From Kluyvera sp046569695 (GTDB lineage Bacteria > Pseudomonadota > Gammaproteobacteria > Enterobacterales > Enterobacteriaceae), in the NCBI RefSeq assembly GCF_046569695.1, contig NZ_JBKHUI010000007.1, positions 62,001 through 126,000 on the forward strand: a stretch of DNA of 64,000 bases. The letters are read 5' to 3'. Positions 52,771 to 61,192 of this stretch are shown one piece after another. The notes beneath the pieces were generated by a model. The model made no database searches, was not told where the DNA came from, and saw nothing but the letters and a program-made list of their open reading frames with translations. The position numbers and the translations under genes are program-made. Position 1 is the stretch's first letter, and every line of letters starts with the position of its first letter.

Positions 52771-54477
52771 ATGAAACTTTCGGCTTTTTTTGTTGAGAAC
52801 TTTAAATGTATCGGTGATGAAATACATATTAAGATAGACAATATTATTATTTTGATTGGGCAGAACAATGTTGGAAAATCGACGATCCTTGATGCTTACG
52901 AGAAATTTTCGGCTCTTGGGAAAGAAAAAATCCTGGACATCAGCCATTTCCATAATGAGGATGCTTCCAAACCAGTCATCATGACAGGGATCTTCACAGA
53001 TATATCTGCAGATGATGAGGCGTCAATTGGGAAAAAATGGAAGCACAACGATCCGATTTACGGTGAGTGCGTTAAGTTCAGATGGATATGGAAAGTACCT
53101 GGCGAACAGGCGAAAAAAGAGGCATTTGATCCAACCAAAGGGCAAGGGGAGTTCATAACCGGTGGCCTGGGTGGATTTGATAGCATTGTTAACAGCCGTA
53201 TTCCCAAGCCACTTCGAATTAAACCTGATGATTCAGTTCTCAAAACGCAAGAACTCATTATCGAAATCCTTAAAAGCAACGTTAAGGAATTCCTCAGCAG
53301 TGGTCCCGATTCTAAAGCCGATGTTATCGCGCAAATTGAAGCGTTGACGACTACCCTGGTTGATTCATCTAAAGCCGAATTTGACCGGCTGCTTGGCCGT
53401 ATGACCGATAACGTGGAGGCCATTTTCCCGGGTATCAGTATGGAGTTGATACCTCAGTCCAAAGATCCAATCGATGAGAAGATCATTGCTTCTGCATCAT
53501 ATTTAAAGGTCAGAAATCCCACCGGCCGTTCAACAATGCTTGATCTCCAGGGGACCGGACTTAAACGTTCCCTGTTATGGTCGGCACTGTCAGTCCTCTC
53601 ACAGGAAGGAAAAAGTAAAAAAGGTGATGTTGCCAGAGACGGTAATATCCTGCTTATCGATGAGCCAGAAGCTTTCCTGCACCCGCCGACAATTCGTGGT
53701 GCGCGAGAAGCGTTGTATGCGTTTGCAGCCAACAATCCTGACTGGCAGGTAATGGCGACCACGCATTCACCGGTGTTTATAGATTTATCTAAAGATCACA
53801 CAACAATTATCCGGGTGGATAATGACAGCCAGAATAAATATATATCGACGAGTGATATTGGGTTTGATAAAGATGAGAAGATCAATTTAAAAACTGTCCG
53901 GGCATGTAATCCGATGGTGAATGAATTCTTCTTCTATAACCAAATCGTTCTCGTGGAAGGTCCGACCGAGAAAATTGTACTGAATCATCTCCAGGAAACT
54001 CTGGGGATTGAGATGCACGTTATTGACTGCCTTGGCAAAGGCAATATTCCCATGTTTGCCAAAATTCTCAACCAGTTCGATATCCCCTATATTGTTATTC
54101 ATGATTCTGACTCCCCCAAAATCCGTCGTAAAGGGAAATGTGTGAACAGCGGAATGTGGACAGTAAATAGTCTTATTCGGGAAGAGGTAGCCAAATCACA
54201 AAAAGGGCGTATTTTCACTCAGGTTCCTCACTTTGAAGGTGAGTTTTTTGGGGAAACGCTTACCTCTGGTAAGGTATCAAATGTGATTGAGGCGCTTCAG
54301 GATACCGCTTCTGAGGAATACGAGCGGCTGGTAAGTGTTTACAGACGTATCCTGAATGATGCCGAGGACGTGTTGTTTACCGGGACACATGAGACTTTCA
54401 TGGCTAAATTTAATGCTTATACAGCAGACAGGACTGCATTAATCGATCCTGAATTATGGGAAGTCCCAGTTTCCTGA
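52771..54477 (+). CDS. OLD-family ATPase-TOPRIM nuclease
   Basis: 568 residues, with AAGGAG 10 bp upstream of the ATG. The ABC-type ATPase has Walker A GQNNVGKST (30-38), a signature-like LQGTGLKRSLLWS (259-271), Walker B ILLIDEPEAFLHP (293-305) and the H-loop THSP (331-334). The TOPRIM domain has VEGPTE (395-400) and HDSDS (444-448). This is the architecture of OLD nucleases, including the GajA subunit of Gabija. The next gene is not a UvrD helicase, so it is not Gabija. A+T-rich codon use differs from the T6SS relics. Confidence 0.88.
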   Translation: MKLSAFFVENFKCIGDEIHIKIDNIIILIGQNNVGKSTILDAYEKFSALGKEKILDISHFHNEDASKPVIMTGIFTDISADDEASIGKKWKHNDPIYGECVKFRWIWKVPGEQAKKEAFDPTKGQGEFITGGLGGFDSIVNSRIPKPLRIKPDDSVLKTQELIIEILKSNVKEFLSSGPDSKADVIAQIEALTTTLVDSSKAEFDRLLGRMTDNVEAIFPGISMELIPQSKDPIDEKIIASASYLKVRNPTGRSTMLDLQGTGLKRSLLWSALSVLSQEGKSKKGDVARDGNILLIDEPEAFLHPPTIRGAREALYAFAANNPDWQVMATTHSPVFIDLSKDHTTIIRVDNDSQNKYISTSDIGFDKDEKINLKTVRACNPMVNEFFFYNQIVLVEGPTEKIVLNHLQETLGIEMHVIDCLGKGNIPMFAKILNQFDIPYIVIHDSDSPKIRRKGKCVNSGMWTVNSLIREEVAKSQKGRIFTQVPHFEGEFFGETLTSGKVSNVIEALQDTASEEYERLVSVYRRILNDAEDVLFTGTHETFMAKFNAYTADRTALIDPELWEVPVS

Positions 54478-54622
54478 AATACTCAATATGGGAAATTATT
54501 TAGGGTCGAACCTACTTTACGTAGCGGGGGCATTATCTTGAGAAGAACTGAGGTTTTCCACACAGTATAATCTTGCAACTGCAAACGGCCCTAAACCTTA
54601 GAACAATCCAGAGACAGAGTTA

Positions 54623-55318
54623 ATGTTAAGTGATATTTTTCGGTACTTTATCGGTTATAAAAAAGATTCCCCGGTCTTTGATATTATGTCGAATTATTAT
54701 GATAATTTCGACAAAGCTGTTTCTTTCACAAAGACGCTGGGCTTTAAGGAAGAGTGGAGTGGGGTTGTGAAAGAGAAAGAATATGATTACCAGAATGTAT
54801 TTAATCATGTTTGTTCATTATCCGGTGTGACGGGTTTTTCTGCTTCAGCAGGGCAGTGCCTAAAGTGGAGTCATTACTTACAACCTTATTTTGAGAAAGC
54901 TTTGGAATGTCGGGTGTGGGTTACTGTTGGGCAGCTCTGGAAGGAGGGGAAGTTCGTCTATAATCCGTCAGTTGAAGATATTCAGCGCTGGTCTAAAAAA
55001 GGTATTCAGCCTAAAGATTTTGGTAGTCACTCTGGTTTTAATTTTCATGCATGGTTGACGACGGAAAATGGGATTATTGTGGATGTTTCCTTTATGAGCA
55101 CTTTAGCACAGGTACTACCTGAAAGATTTGGTGAAGCTTGCGGGGGTATGGTTTTTGGAAAGCCAGATAATATACTTCCAGACCACAAATATGTGCCAAT
55201 GATTGTTGGTCGGAAACTCGTTGAGAAAATGGAAAGATTATCTTTTATTGATTTCTTAGCACATGACCATATTGATTTATATACAGTGCCTTTTGCTTTA
55301 ATCCCCGATGTACAGTAG
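54623..55318 (+). CDS. Putative transglutaminase/papain-fold cysteine enzyme next to OLD nuclease
   Basis: A 231-residue protein of no family I can name. A possible triad is visible: Cys79 in SAGQCLKW, His142 in GFNFHAWLTTENG, Asp154 in IIVDVSF. The HAW..(..)G..VDxS pattern is common in transglutaminase-like and lasso-peptide B2 proteases. No signal peptide. It is 145 bp downstream of the OLD gene, with a perfect TATAAT at 54566-54571 that may drive it separately. Strongly A+T rich. Function is inference only. Confidence 0.65.
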   Translation: MLSDIFRYFIGYKKDSPVFDIMSNYYDNFDKAVSFTKTLGFKEEWSGVVKEKEYDYQNVFNHVCSLSGVTGFSASAGQCLKWSHYLQPYFEKALECRVWVTVGQLWKEGKFVYNPSVEDIQRWSKKGIQPKDFGSHSGFNFHAWLTTENGIIVDVSFMSTLAQVLPERFGEACGGMVFGKPDNILPDHKYVPMIVGRKLVEKMERLSFIDFLAHDHIDLYTVPFALIPDVQ

Positions 55319-55409
55319 TTATTACAATTTTAAGCTAGTTCATCAAGATTAATATGGGCTATTTTCCTGTCACCAGCTATAGTCATACATATTAAAATAA
55401 AAAAATGCA

Positions 55410-55456
55410 ACAACACAAAAACACCAGGGTGGGCCATCCGGCGTTTTTGTGCTGTT
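55410..55456. terminator. Terminator-like inverted repeat downstream of the integrase
   Basis: CAACACAAAAACACC pairs with GGCGTTTTTGTGCTGTT around a GC-rich loop. It lies just beyond the integrase stop and faces the plus-strand cargo. Confidence 0.65.
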
Positions 55457-55472
55457 AGTATGATCCCAGGTC

Positions 55473-56648
55473 TTAATCAGAAAGACTGTCAATATAATCC
55501 GCGTACCATTGCATCATTTCTCGTCTTCCATCCAGATATTGTGCATGGTTATATGTGCCGCGAATGCTGTTTTTAACCACATGAGCGAGCTGCATCTCGA
55601 TCCAGGCTGTATTAAAGCCCTGTTCATGCAAAATGGTACTCATGGTATGGCGAAAACCATGCCCAGTCGCTCTCTTATCATAGCCAATCCTTTTAATTAC
55701 CATATTGACGCTAGCTTCACTCATCGCTTTGTTAACATCGTTGCGTCCTGCAAAAATAAGCTGGTAGGTTCCTGTTAGTTCTTCCAGTTGACGAAGAGCG
55801 CTCAGAGATTGAGCCGATAACGGGATTACATGAGGACGTTTCATTTTCATTCTATTTTTGGGAATTTCCCAGATACGATTATCGAAGTCAATTTCACTCC
55901 ATTCAGCCAGACGTAACTCTACTGTTCTCAAGCCTGTCAGCATGAGCAAACGGGTTGCAAGAAGAGTAATAAGACTTCCAGAGTAGCTTGATAGCTTTTG
56001 CAAAAACTCCGGCAGCTCACCTGCGGTAAGGAAGGGATAGTGCTTTTTCTCATGGCCTTGCAAAGCGCTACCAAGATCAGCAGCAGGGTTGTATTCGGCA
56101 CGGCCTGTAACAATCGCGTATCGAAAAACCTCACTACAACGCTGGCGTACTTTGCTTGCAAGCTCAGGCGCTCCCCGCTTTTCTATTCGTTGTAATACGG
56201 ACAAAAGCTCCAGTGGTTTTATTTCATTAACTGGCTGAGAGCCTAGATAGGGGAAGATATTATTTTTAAAAGCCCGCTTGACGTAATCAGCATAACTCTT
56301 TGACCAACCAGATACTTTTGCACTGTACCATTCGAGAGCTATTGCTTCAAATGTGTTGGTAACCGAGAGCTTTTCAGCTAATTGCGTGGCTTTTTTGACC
56401 TCTCCGGGATCCTTATCATTCGCCAATACCTTTCTTGCCTCATCTCGTTTAGTGCGAGCTTCCGCAAGTGAGATGTCCGGGTAGGTTCCGAATGAGAGCT
56501 TTTTCTCTTTCCCGGCAAATCGATATTTCATGCGCCAGTACTTTGAACCGTTAGTATTGACCATGAGATAGAGTCCTCCGCCATCAGCGAGCTTATAGGC
56601 TTTGTCTCTTGGCTTTGCAGTCTCGACCTGACGCGCATTTAAGGTCAT
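55473..56648 (-). CDS. IntS-like tyrosine integrase
   Basis: 391 residues. The N-terminal DUF4102 arm-binding domain begins LNARQVETAKPRDKAYKL. The catalytic residues are Arg241 (TGLRTVEL), a Lys in the KMKRPHVIPL hairpin, His330 and Arg333 (GHGFRHT), His356 (LAHVVKN) and Tyr366 (TYNHAQYLDGRREMMQW). It is very similar to E. coli IntS, which uses argW. It sits 178 bp from the tRNA-Arg gene and is the likely agent of island integration. Confidence 0.93.
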   Translation of the reverse strand: MTLNARQVETAKPRDKAYKLADGGGLYLMVNTNGSKYWRMKYRFAGKEKKLSFGTYPDISLAEARTKRDEARKVLANDKDPGEVKKATQLAEKLSVTNTFEAIALEWYSAKVSGWSKSYADYVKRAFKNNIFPYLGSQPVNEIKPLELLSVLQRIEKRGAPELASKVRQRCSEVFRYAIVTGRAEYNPAADLGSALQGHEKKHYPFLTAGELPEFLQKLSSYSGSLITLLATRLLMLTGLRTVELRLAEWSEIDFDNRIWEIPKNRMKMKRPHVIPLSAQSLSALRQLEELTGTYQLIFAGRNDVNKAMSEASVNMVIKRIGYDKRATGHGFRHTMSTILHEQGFNTAWIEMQLAHVVKNSIRGTYNHAQYLDGRREMMQWYADYIDSLSD

Positions 56649-56682
56649 TTTTGGGGGCCTCGTTTTTCATTGAACAGGATAA

Positions 56683-56701
56683 GCCCCCACTAAGGCCCCC
56701 A
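56683..56701. repeat. 19-bp border repeat, right copy
   Basis: GCCCCCACTAAGGCCCCCA lies between the integrase ATG and argW and differs from 44823-44841 at one base. A partial inverted copy TGGGGGCCT is at 56652-56660. Confidence 0.7.
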
Positions 56702-56825
56702 AGTGTTTATTGATTCACGTTGAAATGGGTAGACATCAGTTGACGTCGTATAGCCAGAATAGAGGGTTTCTCGCTGATTATAAGAGGGTTTTATTGAATT
56801 TGGTAGATGTCAGGAGAGGTGTGTA

Positions 56826-56900
56826 TGGTGTCCCCTGCAGGAATCGAACCTGCAACTAGCCCTTAGGAGGGGCTCGTTATATCCATTTAACTAAGGGGAC
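56826..56900 (-). tRNA. argW: tRNA-Arg (anticodon CCU)
   Basis: A 75-nt cloverleaf with encoded CCA, anticodon loop CTCCTAA and T-loop GGTTCGATTCC. It is intact, with its 3' end serving as the island attachment site. Confidence 0.95.
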
Positions 56901-56975
56901 AGAGCGGGCCGAGTATAGCGTTTTTTGTGCGCTTGGGTAAGTGCTCGGCCGCTCGACTGCTCAAACAGTCGCCAT

Positions 56976-57917
56976 TCAGAGTTGATTCTTCTCATTTTTT
57001 TGACGCTTTCCTTCCTGTTCGATCTCTAAGCGCGCTTTTTCCTTGCGCGCATTGCTCATATCATTACGGATCTGCGCATGGCTCATCAGGGCGAAAATAA
57101 AGGTGCCTCCACAGATATTGCCAGCTAGCGTTGGCAGGGCGAAAGGCCAGAAAAAATCCCCCCAGTGGAGCGTGCCGCTGAATACCAGATAGAGTATTTC
57201 GACCGAGCCGACAACAATATGGGTGGTATCTCCCAGCGCGATAAGCCAGGTCATCAGGATGATGACCACGATTTTTGCCGCCCCTGCTGAAGGGAACATC
57301 CAGACCATTGTTGCAATCAGCCACCCAGATATAATGGCGTTTGAGAACATTTCCGTTGGGCTGTTCTTCATCACGTCCAGGCCGATTTTGGTGAAGGCAT
57401 CGCGCGTTGGCTCATCGAAAATAGGCATATATTCAAACGCCCATGCAGCAATTCCCGTGCCGATAATATTCCCAAGAAGTACCACTCCCCACAGTCTCAT
57501 CAACAAACCGACATTGCCCAAAGTCGGTTTTTGCATCACGGGCAGTACGGCGGTGACGGTATTTTCGGTAAAGAGCTGCTGGCGGGCCATAATGACGATG
57601 ATAAAACCGAAGGTATAGCCAAGGTTCTCAAGAAGAAAACCGCCGGGCACGCCTTCAAGTTGAACGTGAAAAATACCTTTTGCAAGCAACGATGCGCCCA
57701 TCGATAGCCCGGCGGCGATGGCGGACCACAGCAGCGCCATTGCATCGCGCTCCATCTCCTTTTCTCCCTCCTGGCGAATATGCTCATGAATCGCCATGGC
57801 GCGGGAGGGGAGCCGGTCTTCATTTACTTCAATGCTTTTCCCTTGCCGTTTTTCTTCGCTTTCTACTGCTATTTCGTCATGGTGGTGGTCTATGGTCTCT
57901 TTTTTGAGTTCATCCAT
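56976..57917 (-). CDS. yfdC: Formate/nitrite transporter-family protein YfdC
   Basis: 313 residues with a charged hydrophilic N-terminus of about 60 residues and six helices of the FNT family. The motifs AGLSMGASLLAKGIF, GLLMRLWGVVLLGNIIGT and the NAIISGWLIATMVW segment are present. It follows argW in the same strand direction, as in E. coli. Substrate unproven. Confidence 0.92.
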   Translation of the reverse strand: MDELKKETIDHHHDEIAVESEEKRQGKSIEVNEDRLPSRAMAIHEHIRQEGEKEMERDAMALLWSAIAAGLSMGASLLAKGIFHVQLEGVPGGFLLENLGYTFGFIIVIMARQQLFTENTVTAVLPVMQKPTLGNVGLLMRLWGVVLLGNIIGTGIAAWAFEYMPIFDEPTRDAFTKIGLDVMKNSPTEMFSNAIISGWLIATMVWMFPSAGAAKIVVIILMTWLIALGDTTHIVVGSVEILYLVFSGTLHWGDFFWPFALPTLAGNICGGTFIFALMSHAQIRNDMSNARKEKARLEIEQEGKRQKNEKNQL

Positions 57918-58205
57918 TGCGGTGGCCCTGAAATAAGCACATATAGACTAAGCGTAGCGGGTTACAGGCAATGCAGATTTGGCGGTATTCTGAAATACTG
58001 ACGTTATTGCATAGATTTAATTGCGCCAGGCAGGCATGGCGTGCCGCAGCCCTGGCTTTACCAGGCTATGATAAAATCAACAAAACTTGGCTATATAGAC
58101 ATCGTCCGATGGGCTGTTACAATCGCTCACATCTAAACAAGCGGATACGTTAACGTGCCGCATGGATGGCAATCAGCGATAGCCATAATTAACAGGGAGA
58201 CATTT

Positions 58206-58961
58206 ATGAAGCTTCGCTTGTCGGCGCTTGCGCTCGGGACGACACTGCTGGTGGGCTGTGCGAGTTCCGGTACAGAACAGCAGGGGCGTTCAGACCCCTT
58301 CGAAGGTTTTAACCGCACGATGTACAGCTTCAACTTCAACGTGCTGGACCCGTATGTGGTTCGTCCTGTCGCCGTCGCCTGGCGTGACTATGTTCCGCAA
58401 CCTGCGCGCAATGGCCTCAGTAACTTCACCAGCAACCTGGAAGAGCCAGCGACGATGGTGAACTACTTCTTACAGGGCGACCCGTACCAGGGGATGGTTC
58501 ACTTTACCCGCTTCTTCCTCAACACCATTCTGGGGATGGGCGGCTTTATCGATGTCGCGGGTATGGCTAACCCGAAACTGCAGCGCGTCCAGCCGCACCG
58601 CTTTGGCAGCACGCTGGGCCATTATGGCGTAGGCTATGGTCCGTATCTGCAACTGCCGTTCTACGGCAGCTTCACGCTGCGTGAAGATGGCGGTGATTTT
58701 GCGGATACCACTTATCCGGTTCTCTCCTGGCTGACCTGGCCGATGTCTATCGGTAAGTGGATGGTTGAAGGGGTAGAAACGCGCGCACAGCTGCTCGACT
58801 CCGACGGCCTGCTGCGCCAGTCTTCCGATCCGTACATTATGGTGCGTGAAGCCTACTTCCAGCAGCATGACTTTATCGCCAGCGGCGGTAAGCTGAAACC
58901 GGAAGAGAATCCGAATGCGCAGGCGATTCAGGATGACCTGAAGGATATCGATTCCGAATAG
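58206..58961 (+). CDS. mlaA: Outer-membrane lipid asymmetry lipoprotein MlaA (VacJ)
   Basis: Removes misplaced phospholipids from the outer leaflet of the outer membrane together with OmpC and MlaC. 251 residues, the E. coli length, from ATG 58206 after AGGGAG. The lipobox LLVGC puts the lipidated Cys at 18. The conserved DPFEGFNRTMYSFN region follows. A terminator ends the gene. Confidence 0.96.
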   Translation: MKLRLSALALGTTLLVGCASSGTEQQGRSDPFEGFNRTMYSFNFNVLDPYVVRPVAVAWRDYVPQPARNGLSNFTSNLEEPATMVNYFLQGDPYQGMVHFTRFFLNTILGMGGFIDVAGMANPKLQRVQPHRFGSTLGHYGVGYGPYLQLPFYGSFTLREDGGDFADTTYPVLSWLTWPMSIGKWMVEGVETRAQLLDSDGLLRQSSDPYIMVREAYFQQHDFIASGGKLKPEENPNAQAIQDDLKDIDSE

Positions 58962-58976
58962 CGAGTCGGCGACAAT

Positions 58977-59010
58977 AAAAAAGGGTGAACATGATGTTCA
59001 CCCTTTTTTT
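58977..59010 (+). terminator. Terminator between mlaA and fadL
   Basis: The stem AAGGGTGAACAT/ATGTTCACCCTT is flanked by A- and T-runs. It is shared by the convergent genes. Confidence 0.92.
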
Positions 59011-59024
59011 ATGTTGGTTAACTA

Positions 59025-60356
59025 TCAGAAGCGATAGTTGAAGTTGGTACCGAACAGCCAGGCTTTACCTTCGGATTTGAAGGTGTAACCACTTTCTTTA
59101 ATGGTGACGTCCTGACCATGCATATAGGATGCACCGAAGTCGATAGAAGCATCATCGTTGAAGGCGTAGGTCGTACCTGCACTGAGCCAGAACCGATCCT
59201 GATCCGGAATAGAGATGGAACGGTTATCTGCTGGAACCGGGCTATCGTCAAATGCAATACCAGTACGGAAGGTCCAGTTTTTATCGTAGTAGTAGGTGGT
59301 ACCCAGTGCGATGCGATAAGCATCTTTGAAGCCTTCTTCTTTATAGAAGAGCTGCTGGCCGTTTGAACCGGTAGCTTTCAGCTCCTGGAACTGGCTCCAG
59401 CTGGTGTAGGCTATGCTGTAGTGGATAGCCCATTGCGGATCGACACGGTTATAACCGGAGACTTCCCACATTTCAGGCAGGTTCAGCGTCAGAGAACCTG
59501 GGACGGTAGCACCGCTGGTACCATATGGTGCGGCAACGCCCAAACCAGGTAGCGCTACGTTTCCTCTAGGGGTAATTGAGCTTCTGTAGTCGCCGTCGAA
59601 ATCAATTTTGACTTCGGAGCGATAGGTCAGACCCCAGCGGTTGTTTTTATCCAGCTCATACAAAATACCGGCGTTCCAGCCGTAACCCCACTCATCGCCC
59701 TTCAGATGGGCAATCTGGGAACTGGTTGACGGTACACCCAGTGCATTTGCCGTTGGTGCACCACCCACAGCGGTAACTGCGGTGCTGATATCACCCGCTG
59801 TACGCTCAATTTTCGCTTTAGCATACACCGCATCAAAACCGAGACCGAAGCTCCAGGAGCTATTCAGACGGTAAGCACCGCTCAGATTTAGGTTAACGGT
59901 TTGCAGGTCGGTAGTGCCACCAAACGGACCGGCTGCATAGTTATCATTAAACTCTGTAGCCAGACCATAGTTGGAGGTTACCGAAGCGCCCCAGCCAAAC
60001 TGTTCGTTAATAGGCATAACGAAGTGCATGTTAGGGACCCATGCGGTCGGCGCAATATTATCGGCATCGGTGCTTTTCTTCGTTTTTGGCGAGGTACCAG
60101 TGATATTCACATCAGGATCGATAAACACCGCACCGATAGAAAACTCCGGGCGGTCGAACATCATAATCAGCGCCGGGTTACGGCTAGCATTACCCGCATC
60201 ATCTGCGATAGCACCTTCGCCGGAATAGGCACGGCCCAGACCAGAGGCTGAGAATTCATTTAGCTGGAAGCCTGCGGACCAGGCTTGAGTTGAAACAAGT
60301 GCCACTGCGACAGCAAGAGCAGACTTCGTATAACGGGTTTTCTGGCTCATGACCAT
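59025..60356 (-). CDS. fadL: Long-chain fatty acid outer-membrane transporter FadL
   Basis: A 443-residue outer-membrane barrel. The signal peptide ends at TQAWSA/GFQLNEFS, the conserved NPA sequence (SRNPALI) near the N-terminal hatch is kept, and the C-terminus is NYRF. It starts MVMSQKT after GAGG. The loop around residues 185-205 (DISTAVTAVGG.PTANALG) is shorter than in E. coli. Two FadR-like sites lie upstream. Confidence 0.96.
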   Translation of the reverse strand: MVMSQKTRYTKSALAVAVALVSTQAWSAGFQLNEFSASGLGRAYSGEGAIADDAGNASRNPALIMMFDRPEFSIGAVFIDPDVNITGTSPKTKKSTDADNIAPTAWVPNMHFVMPINEQFGWGASVTSNYGLATEFNDNYAAGPFGGTTDLQTVNLNLSGAYRLNSSWSFGLGFDAVYAKAKIERTAGDISTAVTAVGGAPTANALGVPSTSSQIAHLKGDEWGYGWNAGILYELDKNNRWGLTYRSEVKIDFDGDYRSSITPRGNVALPGLGVAAPYGTSGATVPGSLTLNLPEMWEVSGYNRVDPQWAIHYSIAYTSWSQFQELKATGSNGQQLFYKEEGFKDAYRIALGTTYYYDKNWTFRTGIAFDDSPVPADNRSISIPDQDRFWLSAGTTYAFNDDASIDFGASYMHGQDVTIKESGYTFKSEGKAWLFGTNFNYRF

Positions 60357-60439
60357 AACCTCATTGAGTTATTTTTATACAAACAATGTTACATGTAGTA
60401 ACAGAAGCGCGAAGTGTAGGGGCTGGACTACGACAGAGA

Positions 60440-60476
60440 AATCAGACCAGTGACGAGAGTATAGGTCTGACCAGCT
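60440..60476 (-). promoter_or_regulatory. FadR operators of fadL
   Basis: ATCAGACCAGTGA (60441-60453) and ATAGGTCTGACCAGCT (60461-60476) match the FadR consensus (TGGTCYGACCA core), and E. coli fadL also has two. The 366-bp gap 60357-60722 holds these, the CRP-like site and the yfcZ promoter, and no gene. Confidence 0.75.
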
Positions 60477-60600
60477 GGTATGTTGCAATATTGTTTATTA
60501 ATTTTTTCTGAGATGTTGTTTGAAACGGGATCTGCTTGGCAAAATTGCGGGTCTTGTCATAGGGGGAGAAACACTAAATTTGTTTTAGATCATTTTTAAT

Positions 60601-60616
60601 TGTGATTTCGGTCACT
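60601..60616. promoter_or_regulatory. CRP-like site between fadL and yfcZ
   Basis: TGTGATTTCGGTCACT fits TGTGA-N6-TCAC. It could act on fadL, yfcZ or both; cAMP-CRP control is known for fad genes. Confidence 0.6.
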
Positions 60617-60722
60617 TAACGTCAGAGATCACATTCTCGACTGGAGGCGTAAAGCGGGTGGACGTAAAATATGCTCATCGTTTATCTGGCACCTTGAGTG
60701 CACAAAACAGAGGAAATCTACA

Positions 60723-61007
60723 ATGAGCAAATGTAGTGCTGATGAAACCCCGGTTTGCTGCTGCATGGACGTGGGTACCATTATGGACAACTCCGACTGC
60801 ACCGCTTCCTATAGCCGTGTATTCGCTAACCGCGCCGACGCAGAAGCAACGCTGGCCGCGCTGTCAGAAAAAGCCCGTAGCGTAGAATCCGAACCCTGCA
60901 AAATTACCGCTGACTTCAAAGAAGTTGAAGGCGGCGTACAGCTGGATATCGATTTTGTCTTCGCCTGCGAAGCTGAAACGCTGATCTTCCAGCTGGGCCT
61001 GCGTTAA
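60723..61007 (+). CDS. yfcZ: DUF406 protein YfcZ
   Basis: A 94-residue conserved protein with a Cys-rich N-terminus (MSKCSADETPVCCCMDVG). It is divergent from fadL and upstream of fadI, as in E. coli. AGAGGAAA precedes the ATG. Function unknown. Confidence 0.92.
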   Translation: MSKCSADETPVCCCMDVGTIMDNSDCTASYSRVFANRADAEATLAALSEKARSVESEPCKITADFKEVEGGVQLDIDFVFACEAETLIFQLGLR

Positions 61008-61034
61008 TCGCGCCCCTGCATAACGACGTTAAAT

Positions 61035-61071
61035 AACGCCCCTGTTACTCGCGTAACAGGGGCGTTTTCTT
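61035..61071 (+). terminator. Terminator of yfcZ
   Basis: The long stem AACGCCCCTGTTAC/GTAACAGGGGCGTT with TCGC loop is followed by TTCTTTT. Confidence 0.88.
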
Positions 61072-61148
61072 TTGTTCTCAGTGTGTTTTAGCTCCCAATT
61101 TTTTCTCTCCCCGATTGGCTAAGTGTAATAAATTAGTTAAAACTGTTA

Positions 61149-61164
61149 TCAGGTCAGACCACTT
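61149..61164 (+). promoter_or_regulatory. FadR operator of fadIJ
   Basis: TCAGGTCAGACCACTT closely matches the FadR consensus. It lies 29 bp upstream of the fadI ATG, suited to repression of the fadIJ operon. Confidence 0.75.
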
Positions 61165-61192
61165 GGTTTTATTCCGTTAACAGGGGAGAGTT

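Larger units (their letters stand above)
44747..56852. mobile_element. Integrative genomic island at tRNA-Arg (argW)
   Basis: About 12.1 kb between the tRNA-Arg 3' end and its distal repeat, with an IntS-like integrase adjacent to the tRNA. Cargo: CP4-like relics, a degraded type VI cluster, a GIY-YIG protein, a Myb-like repeat protein, an OLD nuclease and a putative cysteine protease. Base composition shifts sharply, with A+T-rich genes next to the integrase. In E. coli argW is the site of the IntS element (CPS-53/KplE1). Confidence 0.85.

Noticed and set aside
52771..55318. Gabija defence system
   Set aside because: The OLD-like protein fits GajA in architecture, but the partner is not a UvrD-like helicase.
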